NCBI RefSeq assembly: GCF_963678635.1
Contig: NW_026970756.1
Coordinates: forward strand, 103,501-167,500
Direction of reading: 5' to 3'
Origin: Symsagittifera roscoffensis
Lineage: Eukaryota; Xenacoelomorpha; Acoela; Convolutidae
Length of the DNA stretch: 64,000 nucleotides
This document shows, one piece after another, positions 44,301-57,575 of the stretch. Numbering within the stretch: the first letter of the stretch is position 1; every line of letters starts with the position of its first letter. Position numbers and translations under genes: made by a program. The notes under the pieces were generated by a model. The model did no database searches and was not told the DNA's origin. It saw nothing but the letters and a program-made list of their open reading frames with translations.

Positions 44301-47300
44301 AAAAGATGGGAGCTGTGCGACCAGTGGTTCAAAAGTTATGACCCGAGCCGTAAACAAGCTCAAAATGAGGTCCAAAACTGACGAAGTTGCTTCAGTTGGC
44401 TTGAAAGTTAACAAAGCTTGCTCGTAGAGCTTCCGGGATAAGCCCATTCGCTTCCTCGTGAAAAATAGGTCTTAGAACCACCTTAGATGAGCTTGCGCGA
44501 CCCTTGGTTGAGCTGCAGGAGCGACTGATCGAAGCGGAAGACCCCTATTTTGAGCTGAAAAATGGGGGTCTCAGGGCTCTAAAACGCTTGTTTGAGCTTG
44601 AAGGAGTGCTCGCACAGCTCACTTTCAATTTTAGCGAAGTTAGATATGCTTGATGGTCAGCTGCATGAAGAAGATGGGAGCTGTGCGACCAGTGGTTCAA
44701 AAGTTATGACCCGAGCCGTAAACAAGCTCAAAATGAGGTCCAAAACTGACGAAGTTGCTTCAGTTGGCTTGAAAGTTAACAAAGCTTGCTCGTAGAGCTT
44801 CCGAGATAGGCCCATTCGCTTCCTCGTGAAAAATAGGTCTTAGAACCACCTTAGATGAGCTTGCGCGACCCTTGGTTGAGCTGCAGGAGCGACTGATCGA
44901 AGCGGAAGACCCCTATTTTGAGCTGAAAAATGGGGGTCTCAGGGCTCTAAAACGCTTGTTTGAGCTTAAAGGAGTGCTCGCACAGCTCACTTTCAATTTT
45001 AGCGAAGTTAGATATGCTTGATGGTCAGCTGCATGAAAAAGATGGGAGCTGTGCGACCAGTGGTTCAAAAGTTATGACCCGAGCCGTAAACAAGCTCAAA
45101 ATGAGGTCCAAAACTGACGAAGTTGCTTCAGTTGGCTTGAAAGTTAACAAAGCTTGCTCGTAGAGCTTCCGGGATAAGCCCATTCGCTTCCTCGTGAAAA
45201 ATAGGTCTTAGAACCACCTTAGATGAGCTTGCGCGACCCTTGGTTGAGCTGCAGGAGCGACTGATCGAAGCGGAAGACCCCTATTTTGAGCTGAAAAATG
45301 GGGGTCTCAGGGCTCTAAAACGCTTGTTTGAGATTGAAGGAGTGCTCGCACAGCTCACTTTCAATTTTAGCGAAGTTAGATATGCTTGATGGTCAGCTGC
45401 ATGAAAAAGATGGGAGCTGTGCGACCAGTGGTTCAAAAGTTATGACCCGAGCCGTAAACAAGCTCAAAATGAGGTCCAAAACTGACGAAGTTGCTTCAGT
45501 TGGCTTGAAAGTTAACAAAGCTTGCTCGTAGAGCTTCCGAGATAGGCCCATTCGCTTCCTCGTGAAAAATAGGTCTTAGAACCACCTTAGATGAGCTTGC
45601 GCGACCCTTGGTTGAGCTGCAGGAGCGACTGATCGAAGCGGAAGACCCCTATTTTGAGCTGAAAAATGGGGGTCTCAGGGCTCTAAAACGCTTGTTTGAG
45701 CTTAAAGGAGTGCTCGCACAGCTCACTTTCAATTTTAGCGAAGTTAGATATGCTTGATGGTCAGCTGCATGAAAAAGATGGGAGCTGTGCGACCAGTGGT
45801 TCAAAAGTTATGACCCGAGCCGTAAACAAGCTCAAAATGAGGTCCAAAACTGACGAAGTTGCTTCAGTTGGCTTGAAAGTTAACAAAGCTTGCTCGTAGA
45901 GCTTCCGGGATAAGCCCATTCGCTTCCTCGTGAAAAATAGGTCTTAGAACCACCTTAGATGAGCTTGCGCGACCCTTGGTTGAGCTGCAGGAGCGACTGA
46001 TCGAAGCGGAAGACCCCTATTTTGAGCTGAAAAATGGGGGTCTCAGGGCTCTAAAACGCTTGTTTGAGCTTGAAGGAGTGCTCGCACAGCTCACTTTTAA
46101 TTTTAGCGAAGTTAGATATGCTTGATGGTCAGCTGCATGAAAAAGATGGGAGCTGTGCGACCAGTGGTTCAAAAGTTATGACCCGAGCCGTAAACAAGCT
46201 CAAAATGAGGTCCAAAACTGACGAAGTTGCTTCAGTTGGCTTGAAAGTTAACAAAGCTTGCTCGTAGAGCTTCCGGGATAGGCCCATTCGCGTCCTCGTG
46301 AAAAATAGGTCTTAGAACCACCTTAGATGAGCTTGCGCGACCCTTGGTTGAGCTGCAGGAGCGACTGATCGAAGCGGAAGACCCCTATTTTGAGCTGAAA
46401 AATGGGGGTCTCAGGGCTCTAAAACGCTTGTTTGAGCTTGAAGGAGTGCTCGCACAGCTCATTTTCAATTTTAGCGAAGTTAGATATGCTTAATGGTCAG
46501 CTGCATGAAAAAGATGGGAGCTGTGCGACCAGTGGTTCAAAAGTTATGACCCGAGCCGTAAACAAGCTCAAAATGAGGTCCAAAACTGACGAAGTTGCTT
46601 CAGTTGGCTTGAAAGTTAACAAAGCTTGCTCGTAGAGCTTCCGGGATAGGCCCATTCGCTTCCTCGTGAAAAATAGGTCTTAGAACCACCTTAGATGAGC
46701 TTGCGCGACCCTTGGTTGAGCTGCAGGAGCGACTGATCGAAGCGGAAGACCCCTATTTTGAGCTGAAAAATGGGGGTCTCAGGGCTCTAAAACGCTTGTT
46801 TGAGCTTAAAGGAGTGCTCGCACAGCTCACTTTCAATTTTAGCGAAGTTAGATATGCTTGATGGTCAGCTGCATGAAAAAGATGGGAGCTGTGCGACCAG
46901 TGGTTCAAAAGTTATGACCCGAGCCGTAAACAAGCTCAAAATGAGGTCCAAAACTGACGAAGTTGCTTCAGTTGGCTTGAAAAATAACAAAGCTTGCTCG
47001 TAGAGCTTCCGGGATAGGCCCATTCGCTTCCTCGTGAAAAATAGGTCTTAGAACCACCTTAGATGAGCTTGCGCGACCCTTGGTTGAGCTGCAGGAGCGA
47101 CTGATCGAAGCGGAAGACCCCTATTTTGAGCTGAAAAATGGGGGTCTCAGGGCTCTAAAACGCTTGTTTGAGCTTGAAGGAGTGCTCGCACAGCTCACTT
47201 TCAATTTTAGCGAAGTTAGATATGCTTGATGGTCAGCTGCATGAAAAAGATGGGAGCTGTGCGACCAGTGGTTCAAAAGTTATGACCCGAGCCGTAAACA

Positions 47301-50300
47301 AGCTCAAAATGAGGTCCAAAACTGACGAAGTTGCTTCAGTTGGCTTGAAAGTTAACAAAGCTTGCTCGTAGAGCTTCCGGGATAAGCCCATTCGCTTCCT
47401 CGTGAAAAATAGGTCTTAGAACCACCTTAGATGAGCTTGCGCGACCCTTGGTTGAGCTGCAGGAGCGACTGATCGAAGCGGAAGACCCCTATTTTGAGCT
47501 GAAAAATGGGGGTCTCAGGGCTCTAAAACGCTTGTTTGAGCTTGAAGGAGTGCTCGCACAGCTCACTTTCAATTTTAGCGAAGTTAGATATGCTTGATGG
47601 TCAGCTGCATGAAAAAGATGGGAGCTGTGCGACCAGTGGTTCAAAAGTTATGACCCGAGCCGTAAACAAGCTCAAAATGAGGTCCAAAACTGACGAAGTT
47701 GCTTCAGTTGGCTTGAAAGTTAACAAAGCTTGCTCGTAGAGCTTCCGGGATAGGCCCATTCGCTTCCTCGTGAAAAATAGGTCTTAGAACCACCTTAGAT
47801 GAGCTTGCGCGACCCTTGGTTGAGCTGCAGGAGCGACTGATCGAAGCGGAAGACCCCTATTTTGAGCTGAAAAATGGGGGTCTCAGGGCTCTAAAACGCT
47901 TGTTTGAGCTTGAAGGAGTGCTCGCACAGCTCACTTTCAATTTTAGCGAAGTTAGATATGCTTGATGGTCAGCTGCATGAAAAAGATGGGAGCTGTGCGA
48001 CCAGTGGTTCAAAAGTTATGACCCGAGCCGTAAACAAGCTCAAAATGAGGTCCAAAACTGACGAAGTTGCTTCAGTTGGCTTGAAAGTTAACAAAGCTTG
48101 CTCGTAGAGCTTCCGGGATAAGCCCATTCGCTTCCTCGTGAAAAATAGGTCTTAGAACCACCTTAGATGAGCTTGCGCGACCCTTGGTTGAGCTGCAGGA
48201 GCGACTGATCGAAGCGGAAGACCCCTATTTTGAGCTGAAAAATGGGGGTCTCAGGGCTCTAAAACGCTTGTTTGAGCTTGAAGGAGTGCTCGCACAGCTC
48301 ACTTTCAATTTTTGCGAAGTTAGATATGCTTGATGGTCAGCTGCATGAAAAAGATGGGAGCTGTGCGACCAGTGGTTCAAAAGTTATGACCCGAGCCGTA
48401 AACAAGCTCAAAATGAGGTCCAAAACTGACGAAGTTGCTTCAGTTGGCTTGAAAGTTAACAAAGCTTGCTCGTAGAGCTTCCGGGATAGGCCCATTCGCT
48501 TCCTCGTGAAAAATAGGTCTTAGAACCACCTTAGATGAGCTTGCGCGACCCTTGGTTGAGCTGCAGGAGCGACTGATCGAAGCGGAAGACCCCTATTTTG
48601 AGCTGAAAAATGGGGGTCTCAGGGCTCTAAAACGCTTGTTTGAGCTTGAAGGAGTGCTCGCACAGCTCACTTTCAATTTTAGCGAAGTTAGATATGCTTG
48701 ATGGTCAGCTGCATGAAAAAGATGGGAGCTGTGCGACCAGTGGTTCAAAAGTTATGACCCGATCCGTAAACAAGCTCAAAATGAGGTCCAAAACTGACGA
48801 AGTTGCTTCAGTTGGCTTGAAAGTTAACAAAGCTTGCTCGTAGAGCTTCCGGGATAGGCCCATTCGCTTCCTCGTGAAAAATAGGTCTTAGAACCACCTT
48901 AGATGAGCTTGCGCGACCCTTGGTTGAGCTGCAGGAGCGACTGATCGAAGCGGAAGACCCCTATTTTGAGCTGAAAAATGGGGGTCTCAGGGCTCTAAAA
49001 CGCTTGTTTGAGCTTGAAGGAGTGCTCGCACAGCTCACTTTCAATTTTAGCGAAGTTAGATATGCTTGATGGTCAGCTGCATGAAAAAGATGGGAGCTGT
49101 GCGACCAGTGGTTCAAAAGTTATGACCCGAGCCGTAAACAAGCTCAAAATGAGGTCCAAAACTGACGAAGTTGCTTCAGTTGGCTTGAAAGTTAACAAAG
49201 CTTGCTCGTAGAGCTTCCGGGATAGGCCCATTCGCTTCCTCGTGAAAAATAGGTCTTAGAACCACCTTAGATGAGCTTGCGCGACCCTTGGTTGAGCTGC
49301 AGGAGCGACTGATCGAAGCGGAAGACCCCTATTTTGAGCTGAAAAATGGGGGTCTCAGGGCTCTAAAACGCTTGTTTGAGCTTGAAGGAGTGCTCGCACA
49401 GCTCACTTTCAATTTTAGCGAAGTTAGATATGCTTGATGGTCAGCTGCATGAAAAAGATGGGAGCTGTGCGACCAGTGGTTCAAAAGTTATGACCCGAGC
49501 CGTAAACAAGCTCAAAATGAGGTCCAAAACTGACGAAGTTGCTTCAGTTGGCTTGAAAGTTAACAAAGCTTGCTCGTAGAGCTTCCGGGATAGGCCCATT
49601 CGCTTCCTCGTGAAAAATAGGTCTTAGAACCACCTTAGATGAGCTTGCGCGACCCTTGGTTGAGCTGCAGGAGCGACTGATCGAAGCGGAAGACCCCTAT
49701 TTTGAGCTGAAAAATGGGGGTCTCAGGGCTCTAAAACGCTTGTTTGAGCTTGAAGGAGTGCTCGCACAGCTCACTTTCAATTTTAGCGAAGTTAGATATG
49801 CTTGATGGTCAGCTGCATGAAAAAGATGGGAGCTGTGCGACCAGTGGTTCAAAAGTTATGACCCGAGCCGTAAACAAGCTCAAAATGAGGTCCAAAACTG
49901 ACGAAGTTGCTTCAGTTGGCTTGAAAGTTAACAAAGCTTGCTCGTAGAGCTTCCGGGATAAGCCCATTCGCTTCCTCGTGAAAAATAGGTCTTAGAACCA
50001 CCTTAGATGAGCTTGCGCGACCCTTGGTTGAGCTGCAGGAGCGACTGATCGAAGCGGAAGACCCCTATTTTGAGCTGAAAAATGGGGGTCTCAGGGCTCT
50101 AAAACGCTTGTTTGAGCTTGAAGGAGTGCTCGCACAGCTCACTTTCAATTTTAGCGAAGTTAGATATGCTTGATGGTCAGCTGCATGAAAAAGATGGGAG
50201 CTGTGCGACCAGTGGTTCAAAAGTTATGACCCGAGCCGTAAACAAGCTCAAAATGAGGTCCAAAACTGACGAAGTTGCTTCAGTTGGCTTGAAAGTTAAC

Positions 50301-53300
50301 AAAGCTTGCTCGTAGAGCTTCCGGGATAAGCCCATTCGCTTCCTCGTGAAAAATAGGTCTTAGAACCACCTTAGATGAGCTTGCGCGACCCTTGGTTGAG
50401 CTGCAGGAGCGACTGATCGAAGCGGAAGACCCCTATTTTGAGCTGAAAAATGGGGGTCTCAGGGCTCTAAAACGCTTGTTTGAGCTTGAAGGAGTGCTCG
50501 CACAGCTCACTTTTAATTTTAGCGAAGTTAGATATGCTTGATGGTCAGCTGCATGAAAAAGATGGGAGCTGTGCGACCAGTGGTTCAAAAGTTATGACCC
50601 GAGCCGTAAACAAGCTCAAAATGAGGTCCAAAACTGACGAAGTTGCTTCAGTTGGCTTGAAAGTTAACAAAGCTTGCTCGTAGAGCTTCCGGGATAGGCC
50701 CATTCGCTTCCTCGTGAAAAATAGGTCTTAGAACCACCTTAGATGAGCTTGCGCGACCCTTGGTTGAGCTGCAGGAGCGACTGATCGAAGCGGAAGACCC
50801 CTATTTTGAGCTGAAAAATGGGGGTCTCAGGGCTCTAAAACGATTGTTTGAGCTTGAAGGAGTGCTCGCACAGCTCACTTTCAATTTTAGCGAAGTTAGA
50901 TATGCTTGATGGTCAGCTGCATGAAAAAGATGGGAGCTGTGCGACCAGTGGTTCAAAAGTTATGACCCGAGCCGTCAACAAGCTCAAAATGAGGTCCAAA
51001 ACTGACGAAGTTGCTTCAGTTGGCTTGAAAGTTAACAAAGCTTGCTCGTAGAGCTTCCGGGATAAGCCCATTCGCTTCCTCGTGAAAAATAGGTCTTAGA
51101 ACCACCTTAGATGAGCTTGCGCGACCCTTGGTTGAGCTGCAGGAGCGACTGATCGAAGCGGAAGACCCCTATTTTGAGCTGAAAAATGGGGGTCTCAGGG
51201 CTCTAAAACGCTTGTTTGAGCTTGAAGGAGTGCTCGCACAGCTCACTTTCAATTTTAGCGAAGTTAGATATGCTTGATGGTCAGCTGCATGAAAAAGATG
51301 GGAGCTGTGCGACCAGTGGTTCAAAAGTTATGACCCGAGCCGTAAACAAGCTCAAAATGAGGTCCAAAACTGACGAAGTTGCTTCAGTTGGCTTGAAAGT
51401 TAACAAAGCTTGCTCGTAGAGCTTCCGGGATAGGCCCATTCGCTTCCTCGTGAAAAATAGGTCTTAGAACCACCTTAGATGAGCTTGCGCGACCCTTGGT
51501 TGAGCTGCAGGAGCGACTGATCGAAGCGGAAGACCCCTATTTTGAGCTGAAAAATGGGGGTCTCAGGGCTCTAAAACGCTTGTTTGAGCTTGAAGGAGTG
51601 CTCGCACAGCTCACTTTCAATTTTAGCGAAGTTAGATATGCTTGATGGTCAGCTGCATGAAAAAGATGGGAGCTGTGCAACCAGTGGTTCAAAAGTTATG
51701 GCCCGAGCCGTAAACAAGCTCAAAATGAGGTCCAAAACTGACGAAGTTGCTTCAGTTGGCTTGAAAGTTAACAAAGCTTGCTCGTAGAGCTTCCGGGATA
51801 GGCCCATTCGCTTCCTCGTGAAAAATAGGTCTTAGAACCACCTTAGATGAGCTTGCGCGACCCTTGGTTGAGCTGCAGGAGCGACTGATCGAAGCGGAAG
51901 ACCCCTATTTTGAGCTGAAAAATGGGGGTCTCAGGGCTCTAAAACGCTTGTTTGAGCTTGACGGAGTGCTCGCACAGCTCACTTTCAATTTTAGCGAAGT
52001 TAGATATGCTTGATGGTCAGCTGCATGAAAAAGATGGGAGCTGTGCGACCAGTGGTTCAAAAGTTATGACCCGAGCCGTAAACAAGCTCAAAATGAGGTC
52101 CAAAACTGACGAAGTTGCTTCAGTTGGCTTGAAAGTTAACAAAGCTTGCTCGTAGAGCTTCCGGGATAGGCCCATTCGCTTCCTCGTGAAAAATAGGTCT
52201 TAGAACCACCTTAGATGAGCTTGCGCGACCCTTGGTTGAGCTGCAGGAGCGACTGATCGAAGCGGAAGACCCCTATTTTGAGCTGAAAAATGGGGGTCTC
52301 AGGGCTCTAAAACGCTTGTTTGAGCTTGAAGGAGTGCTCGCACAGCTCACTTTCAATTTTAGCGAAGTTAGATATGCTTGATGGTCAGCTGCATGAAAAA
52401 GATGGGAGCTGTGCGACCAGTGGTTCAAAAGTTATGACCCGAGCCGTAAACAAGCTCAAAATGAGGTCCAAAACTGACGAAGTTGCTTCAGTTGGCTTGA
52501 AAGTTAACAAAGCTTGCTCGTAGAGCTTCCGGGATAGGCCCATTCGCTTCCTCGTGAAAAATAGGTCTTAGAACCACCTTAGATGAGCTTGCGCGACCCT
52601 TGGTTGAGCTGCAGGAGCGACTGATCGAAGCGGAAGACCCCTATTTTGAGCTGAAAAATGGGGGTCTCAGGGCTCTAAAACGATTGTTTGAGCTTGAAGG
52701 AGTGCTCGCACAGCTCACTTTCAATTTTAGCGAAGTTAGATATGCTTGATGGTCAGCTGCATGAAAAAGATGGGAGCTGTGCGACCAGTGGTTCAAAAGT
52801 TATGACCCGAGCCGTAAACAAGCTCAAAATGAGGTCCAAAACTGACGAAGTTGCTTCAGTTGGCTTGAAAGTTAACAAAGCTTGCTCGTAGAGCTTCCGG
52901 GATAGGCCCATTCGCTTCCTCGTGAAAAATAGGTCTTAGAACCACCTTAGATGAGCTTGCGCGACCCTTGGTTGAGCTGCAGGAGCGACTGATCGAAGCG
53001 GAAGACCCCTATTTTGAGCTGAAAAATGGGGGTCTCAGGGCTCTAAAACGCTTGTTTGAGCTTGAAGGAGTGCTCGCACAGCTCACTTTCAATTTTAGCG
53101 AAGTTAGATATGCTTGATGGTCAGCTGCATGAAAAAGATGGGAGCTGTGCGACCAGTGGTTCAAAAGTTATGACCCGAGCCGTAAACAAGCTCAAAATGA
53201 GGTCCAAAACTGACGAAGTTGCTTCAGTTGGCTTGAAAGTTAACAAAGCTTGCTCGTAGAGCTTCCGGGATAGGCCCATTCGCTTCCTCGTGAAAAATAG

Positions 53301-55763
53301 GTCTTAGAACCACCTTAGATGAGCTTGCGCGACCCTTGGTTGAGCTGCAGGAGCGACTGATCGAAGCGGAAGACCCCTATTTTGAGCTGAAAAATGGGGG
53401 TCTCAGGGCTCTAAAACGCTTGTTTGAGCTTGAAGGAGTGCTCGCACAGCTCACTTTCAATTTTAGCGAAGTTAGATATGCTTGATGGTCAGCTGCATGA
53501 AAAAGATGGGAGCTGTGCGACCAGTGGTTCAAAAGTTATGACCCGAGCCGTAAACAAGCTCAAAATGAGGTCCAAAACTGACGAAGTTGCTTCAGTTGGC
53601 TTGAAAGTTAACAAAGCTTGCTCGTAGAGCTTCCGGGATAGGCCCATTCGCTTCCTCGTGAAAAATAGGTCTTAGAACCACCTTAGATGAGCTTGCGCGA
53701 CCCTTGGTTGAGCTGCAGGAGCGACTGATCGAAGCGGAAGACCCCTATTTTGAGCTGAAAAATGGGGGTCTCAGGGCTCTAAAACGCTTGTTTGAGCTTG
53801 AAGGAGTGCTCGCACAGCTCACTTTCAATTTTAGCGAAGTTAGATATGCTTGATGGTCAGCTGCATGAAAAAGATGGGAGCTGTGCGACCAGTGGTTCAA
53901 AAGTTATGACCCGAGCCGTAAACAAGCTCAAAATGAGGTCCAAAACTGACGAAGTTGCTTCAGTTGGCTTGAAAGTTAACAAAGCTTGCTCGTAGAGCTT
54001 CCGGGATAAGCCCATTCGCTTCCTCGTGAAAAATAGGTCTTAGAACCACCTTAGATGAGCTTGCGCGACCCTTGGTTGAGCTGCAGGAGCGACTGATCGA
54101 AGCGGAAGACCCCTATTTTGAGCTGAAAAATGGGGGTCTCAGGGCTCTAAAACGCTTGTTTGAGCTTGAAGGAGTGCTCGCACAGCTCACTTTCAATTTT
54201 AGCGAAGTTAGATATGCTTGATGGTCAGCTGCATGAAAAAGATGGGAGCTGTGCAACCAGTGGTTCAAAAGTTATGGCCCGAGCCGTAAACAAGCTCAAA
54301 ATGAGGTCCAAAACTGACGAAGTTGCTTCAGTTGGCTTGAAAGTTAACAAAGCTTGCTCGTAGAGCTTCCGGGATAGGCCCATTCGCTTCCTCGTGAAAA
54401 ATAGGTCTTAGAACCACCTTAGATGAGCTTGCGCGACCCTTGGTTGAGCTGCAGGAGCGACTGATCGAAGCGGAAGACCCCTATTTTGAGCTGAAAAATG
54501 GGGGTCTCAGGGCTCTAAAACGCTTGTTTGAGCTTGACGGAGTGCTCGCACAGCTCACTTTCAATTTTAGCGAAGTTAGATATGCTTGATGGTCAGCTGC
54601 ATGAAAAAGATGGGAGCTGTGCGACCAGTGGTTCAAAAGTTATGACCCGAGCCGTAAACAAGCTCAAAATGAGGTCCAAAACTGACGAAGTTGCTTCAGT
54701 TGGCTTGAAAGTTAACAAAGCTTGCTCGTAGAGCTTCCGGGATAGGCCCATTCGCTTCCTCGTGAAAAATAGGTCTTAGAACCACCTTAGATGAGCTTGC
54801 GCGACCCTTGGTTGAGCTGCAGGAGCGACTGATCGAAGCGGAAGACCCCTATTTTGAGCTGAAAAATGGGGGTCTCAGGGCTCTAAAACGCTTGTTTGAG
54901 CTTGAAGGAGTGCTCGCACAGCTCACTTTCAATTTTAGCGAAGTTAGATATGCTTGATGGTCAGCTGCATGAAAAAGATGGGAGCTGTGCAACCAGTGGT
55001 TCAAAAGTTATGACCCGAGCCGTAAACAAGCTCAAAATGAGGTCCAAAACTGACGAAGTTGCTTCAGTTGGCTTGAAAGTTAACAAAGCTTGCTCGTAGA
55101 GCTTCCGGGATAGGCCCATTCGCTTCCTCGTGAAAAATAGGTCTTAGAACCACCTTAGATGAGCTTGCGCGACCCTTGGTTGAGCTGCAGGAGCGACTGA
55201 TCGAAGCGGAAGACCCCTATTTTGAGCTGAAAAATGGGGGTCTCAGGGCTCTAAAACGCTTGTTTGAGCTTGAAGGAGTGCTCGCACAGCTCACTTTCAA
55301 TTTTAGCGAAGTTAGATATGCTTGATGGTCAGCTGCATGAAAAAGATGGGAGCTGTGCGACCAGTGGTTCAAAAGTTATGACCCGAGCCGTAAACAAGCT
55401 CAAAATGAGGTCCAAAACTGACGAAGTTGCTTCAGTTGGCTTGAAAGTTAACAAAGCTTGCTCGTAGAGCTTCCGGGATAAGCCCATTCGCTTCCTCGTG
55501 AAAAATAGGTCTTAGAACCACCTTAGATGAGCTTGCGCGACCCTTGGTTGAGCTGCAGGAGCGACTGATCGAAGCGGAAGACCCCTATTTTGAGCTGAAA
55601 AATGGGGGTCTCAGGGCTCTAAAACGCTTGTTTGAGCTTGAAGGAGTGCTCGCACAGCTCACTTTCAATTTTAGCGAAGTTAGATATGCTTGATGGTCAG
55701 CTGCATGAAAAAGATGGGAGCTGTGCAACCAGTGGTTCAAAAGTTATGGCCCGAGCCGTAAAC
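41332..55763 (+). repeat. IGS tandem array B, 368-bp monomer
   Basis: About 39 monomers of the same 368-bp family as array A. It begins inside a monomer ('atatgcttgatgg') and ends at the same base as array A ('gagccgtaaac', then tctgtaattcg). No truncated 221-bp monomers occur here. Variants are shared with array A (for example 'gcttaaaggagtgc' and 'cttttaatttt'), so the arrays exchange sequence or diverged recently. Private variants include 'ttccgagatagg' (near 43331, 44803 and 45538) and 'cgattgtttgag' (50843, 52683). It is the IGS feeding unit 2. Confidence 0.97.
51435..55763 (+). repeat. 2576-bp (7-monomer) higher-order duplication in array B
   Basis: A monomer pair with private variants, 'gtgcaaccagtgg' plus 'gttatggcccgag' and then 'gagcttgacggagtgc', occurs at 51584/51952 and again at 54160/54528. 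The distance is exactly 7 x 368 = 2576 bp. Monomers at 54896 and 55632 also carry 'gtgcaaccagtgg'. This indicates a recent block duplication near the promoter-side end. Confidence 0.75.
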
Positions 55764-55979
55764 TCTGTAATTCGATTTTTCAGCTCGAAATTGCAGAAAA
55801 ACAGCTGTTTAGGCATGAAGGAGTGCTCGCACAGCTAACTTTCAATTTTAGCGTAGAGAGCTCTGTGTGAGGGCTAGTTGGTGTAGAAAGCTCAGTCCAA
55901 TCGGACCAGTGGTGTAAAAGTTATAGCGCTTTGGCTGAACTGCAATTTTGAGCTCAAAAAGTGACGAAGTTTAGAAGAA
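55764..55979 (+). repeat. Degenerate edge copy of the 368-bp monomer, unit 2
   Basis: Same sequence as 29275-29490: decayed monomer blocks in the original order bordering array B. Confidence 0.8.
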
Positions 55980-56449
55980 TGAAATTTCGGGCAACAAAAA
56001 ATTGTTCAATTTTAATATAATTATAACCGCTGGAAAGCCCTTAAGCATAGCTTTCTAATGGTATATTACAATTTTTTTTACTAAAATTAGTTTAGGTTCC
56101 AGCTCGAGTTAAAAATTGACTTTTGCTATTTTTTCAAAAAAAAAAAAAAATTTCACTTCAGTCTCTTGCATTTTTGGTCAACAAAAAATTGTGCGATTTA
56201 CTTCGGGTAAAAAGCGTTGGAAAGTACATGGGCAGGGCTTTCCGGGCGTGTTTTCAAAAGTTATTTTGAGCAAAAATTGAGCAAATGGTGAGCATTTGAA
56301 AAAAAAAAATTTTTCCCCAGAAATACTCATTTAGGAGATTTCTGTGTTTTATAGGGGGAGGGTAGTAGCGAGAATTTTCAAAAAAATTTTGAAAAATTTC
56401 AAAATTTTTGAAAATTTTTTTTTTACTTCCTAACCTCAAAAGCGTATCA
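55980..56449 (+). other. AT-rich IGS next to the 5' ETS, unit 2
   Basis: Counterpart of 29491-29960 with about seven substitutions (for example gggcaac for gggaaac, cttaagc for cttgagc, and 'gtgttttatag' for 'gtgtattatag'). The Pol I promoter is expected here or just downstream, but I cannot place it. Confidence 0.6.
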
Positions 56450-56745
56450 GAAAGGCGTAATTTGATGAGACTTGACCACTGGTAAAGTATCATCGCTCGA
56501 TTTCGCCTCAGTAAGGAGAACCATCCAAGGTTCGAAAAGAACGAAGGTCAGATAGTTTATAACTAGAAAGCAGAACCAAAACTGCCTTAAAGGCTTTGTG
56601 TAGTTGAGCAAAGTCTCTTCTCGAGAAGGCTAAGAAAAGCTTGAAATTGAAGCAATCAGTCGTTGAGCTGTTTGTGAAAAGAAGGATTGGCTTTAGCTAA
56701 GGTGCTTCTAAGTACTGCGCATAACTATGAACCGGTGTAAACCAA
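56450..56745 (+). other. Single-copy spacer, probably promoter or start of 5' ETS, unit 2
   Basis: Matches 29961-30261 except for a 5-bp deletion (agtatc versus agtatagtatc). No gene seen. Confidence 0.5.
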
Positions 56746-57459
56746 ATCATGCTTGGTGGCTCTTGCATGAGACTGGACTTGGTGCCCCAGTCAAAGTAGC
56801 TTGCTTATAGGTATGGTTGGATATGGTTAGCCGTATCAGCACCAGAGGTGCAACAACCGTGCTGTTTAACTAAGTGAGCTGTCGAGTTGAAGTCGTCTTG
56901 GTCTCAAAGAAACGTGCTTGGTGGCGCTTGCATAAGCCTGGACTTGGTGCCCCAGGAAAGACTTACTTATAGGTGTAGTTGGATATGGTTTACCGTATCA
57001 GTACCAATGGTGCACAACTATGCTGTTTAACTGAGTTAGTCAGAGGACGGCGTTTCCTAAGTCCTCTAGAGTCCAAGATTGCTTTAGCTCGTGAAGGTTC
57101 TAATCATGCTTGATGGCTCTTGCATGAGACTGAACTTGGTGCCCCAGTCAAAGTAGCTTGCTTATAGGTATGGTTGGATATGGTTAGCCGTATCAGCACC
57201 AGAGGTGCAACAACCGTGCTGTTTAACTAAGTGAGCTGTCGAGATGAAGTCGTCTTGGTCTCAAAGAAACGTGCTTGGTGGCGCTTGCATAAGCCTGGAC
57301 TTGGTGCCCCAGGAAAGACTTACTTATAGGTGTAGTTGGATATGGTTTACCGTATCAGTACCAATGGTGCACAACTATGCTGTTTAACTGAGTTAGTCAG
57401 AGGACGGCCTTTCCTAAGTCCTCTAGAGTCCAAGACTTCTTTAGCTCGTGAAGGTTTAA
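56746..57459 (+). repeat. 357-bp direct duplication in the 5' ETS, unit 2
   Basis: Same two-copy structure as 30262-30975 at an offset of 26484, with two substitutions that I noticed (gagtcc for gagtct; atggttt for atggatt). It keeps the gactgg...ccagtcaaagtagcttgct hairpin motif in each copy. Confidence 0.85.
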
Positions 57460-57575
57460 AATGCTGATAGTAGTAGTTTGTGCGTGGGAAAGGTTGACCT
57501 TAGTGTGCCTTTCTGGAAAGGTAGCAGCTTGCAAATCAGGGTTCGGTTTGAAAAAGCTAGCTTCCGAAGTACTTT
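57460..57575 (+). other. 3' end of the 5' ETS, unit 2
   Basis: Identical to 30976-31091 by eye. It leads directly into the 18S 5' end. Confidence 0.55.
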
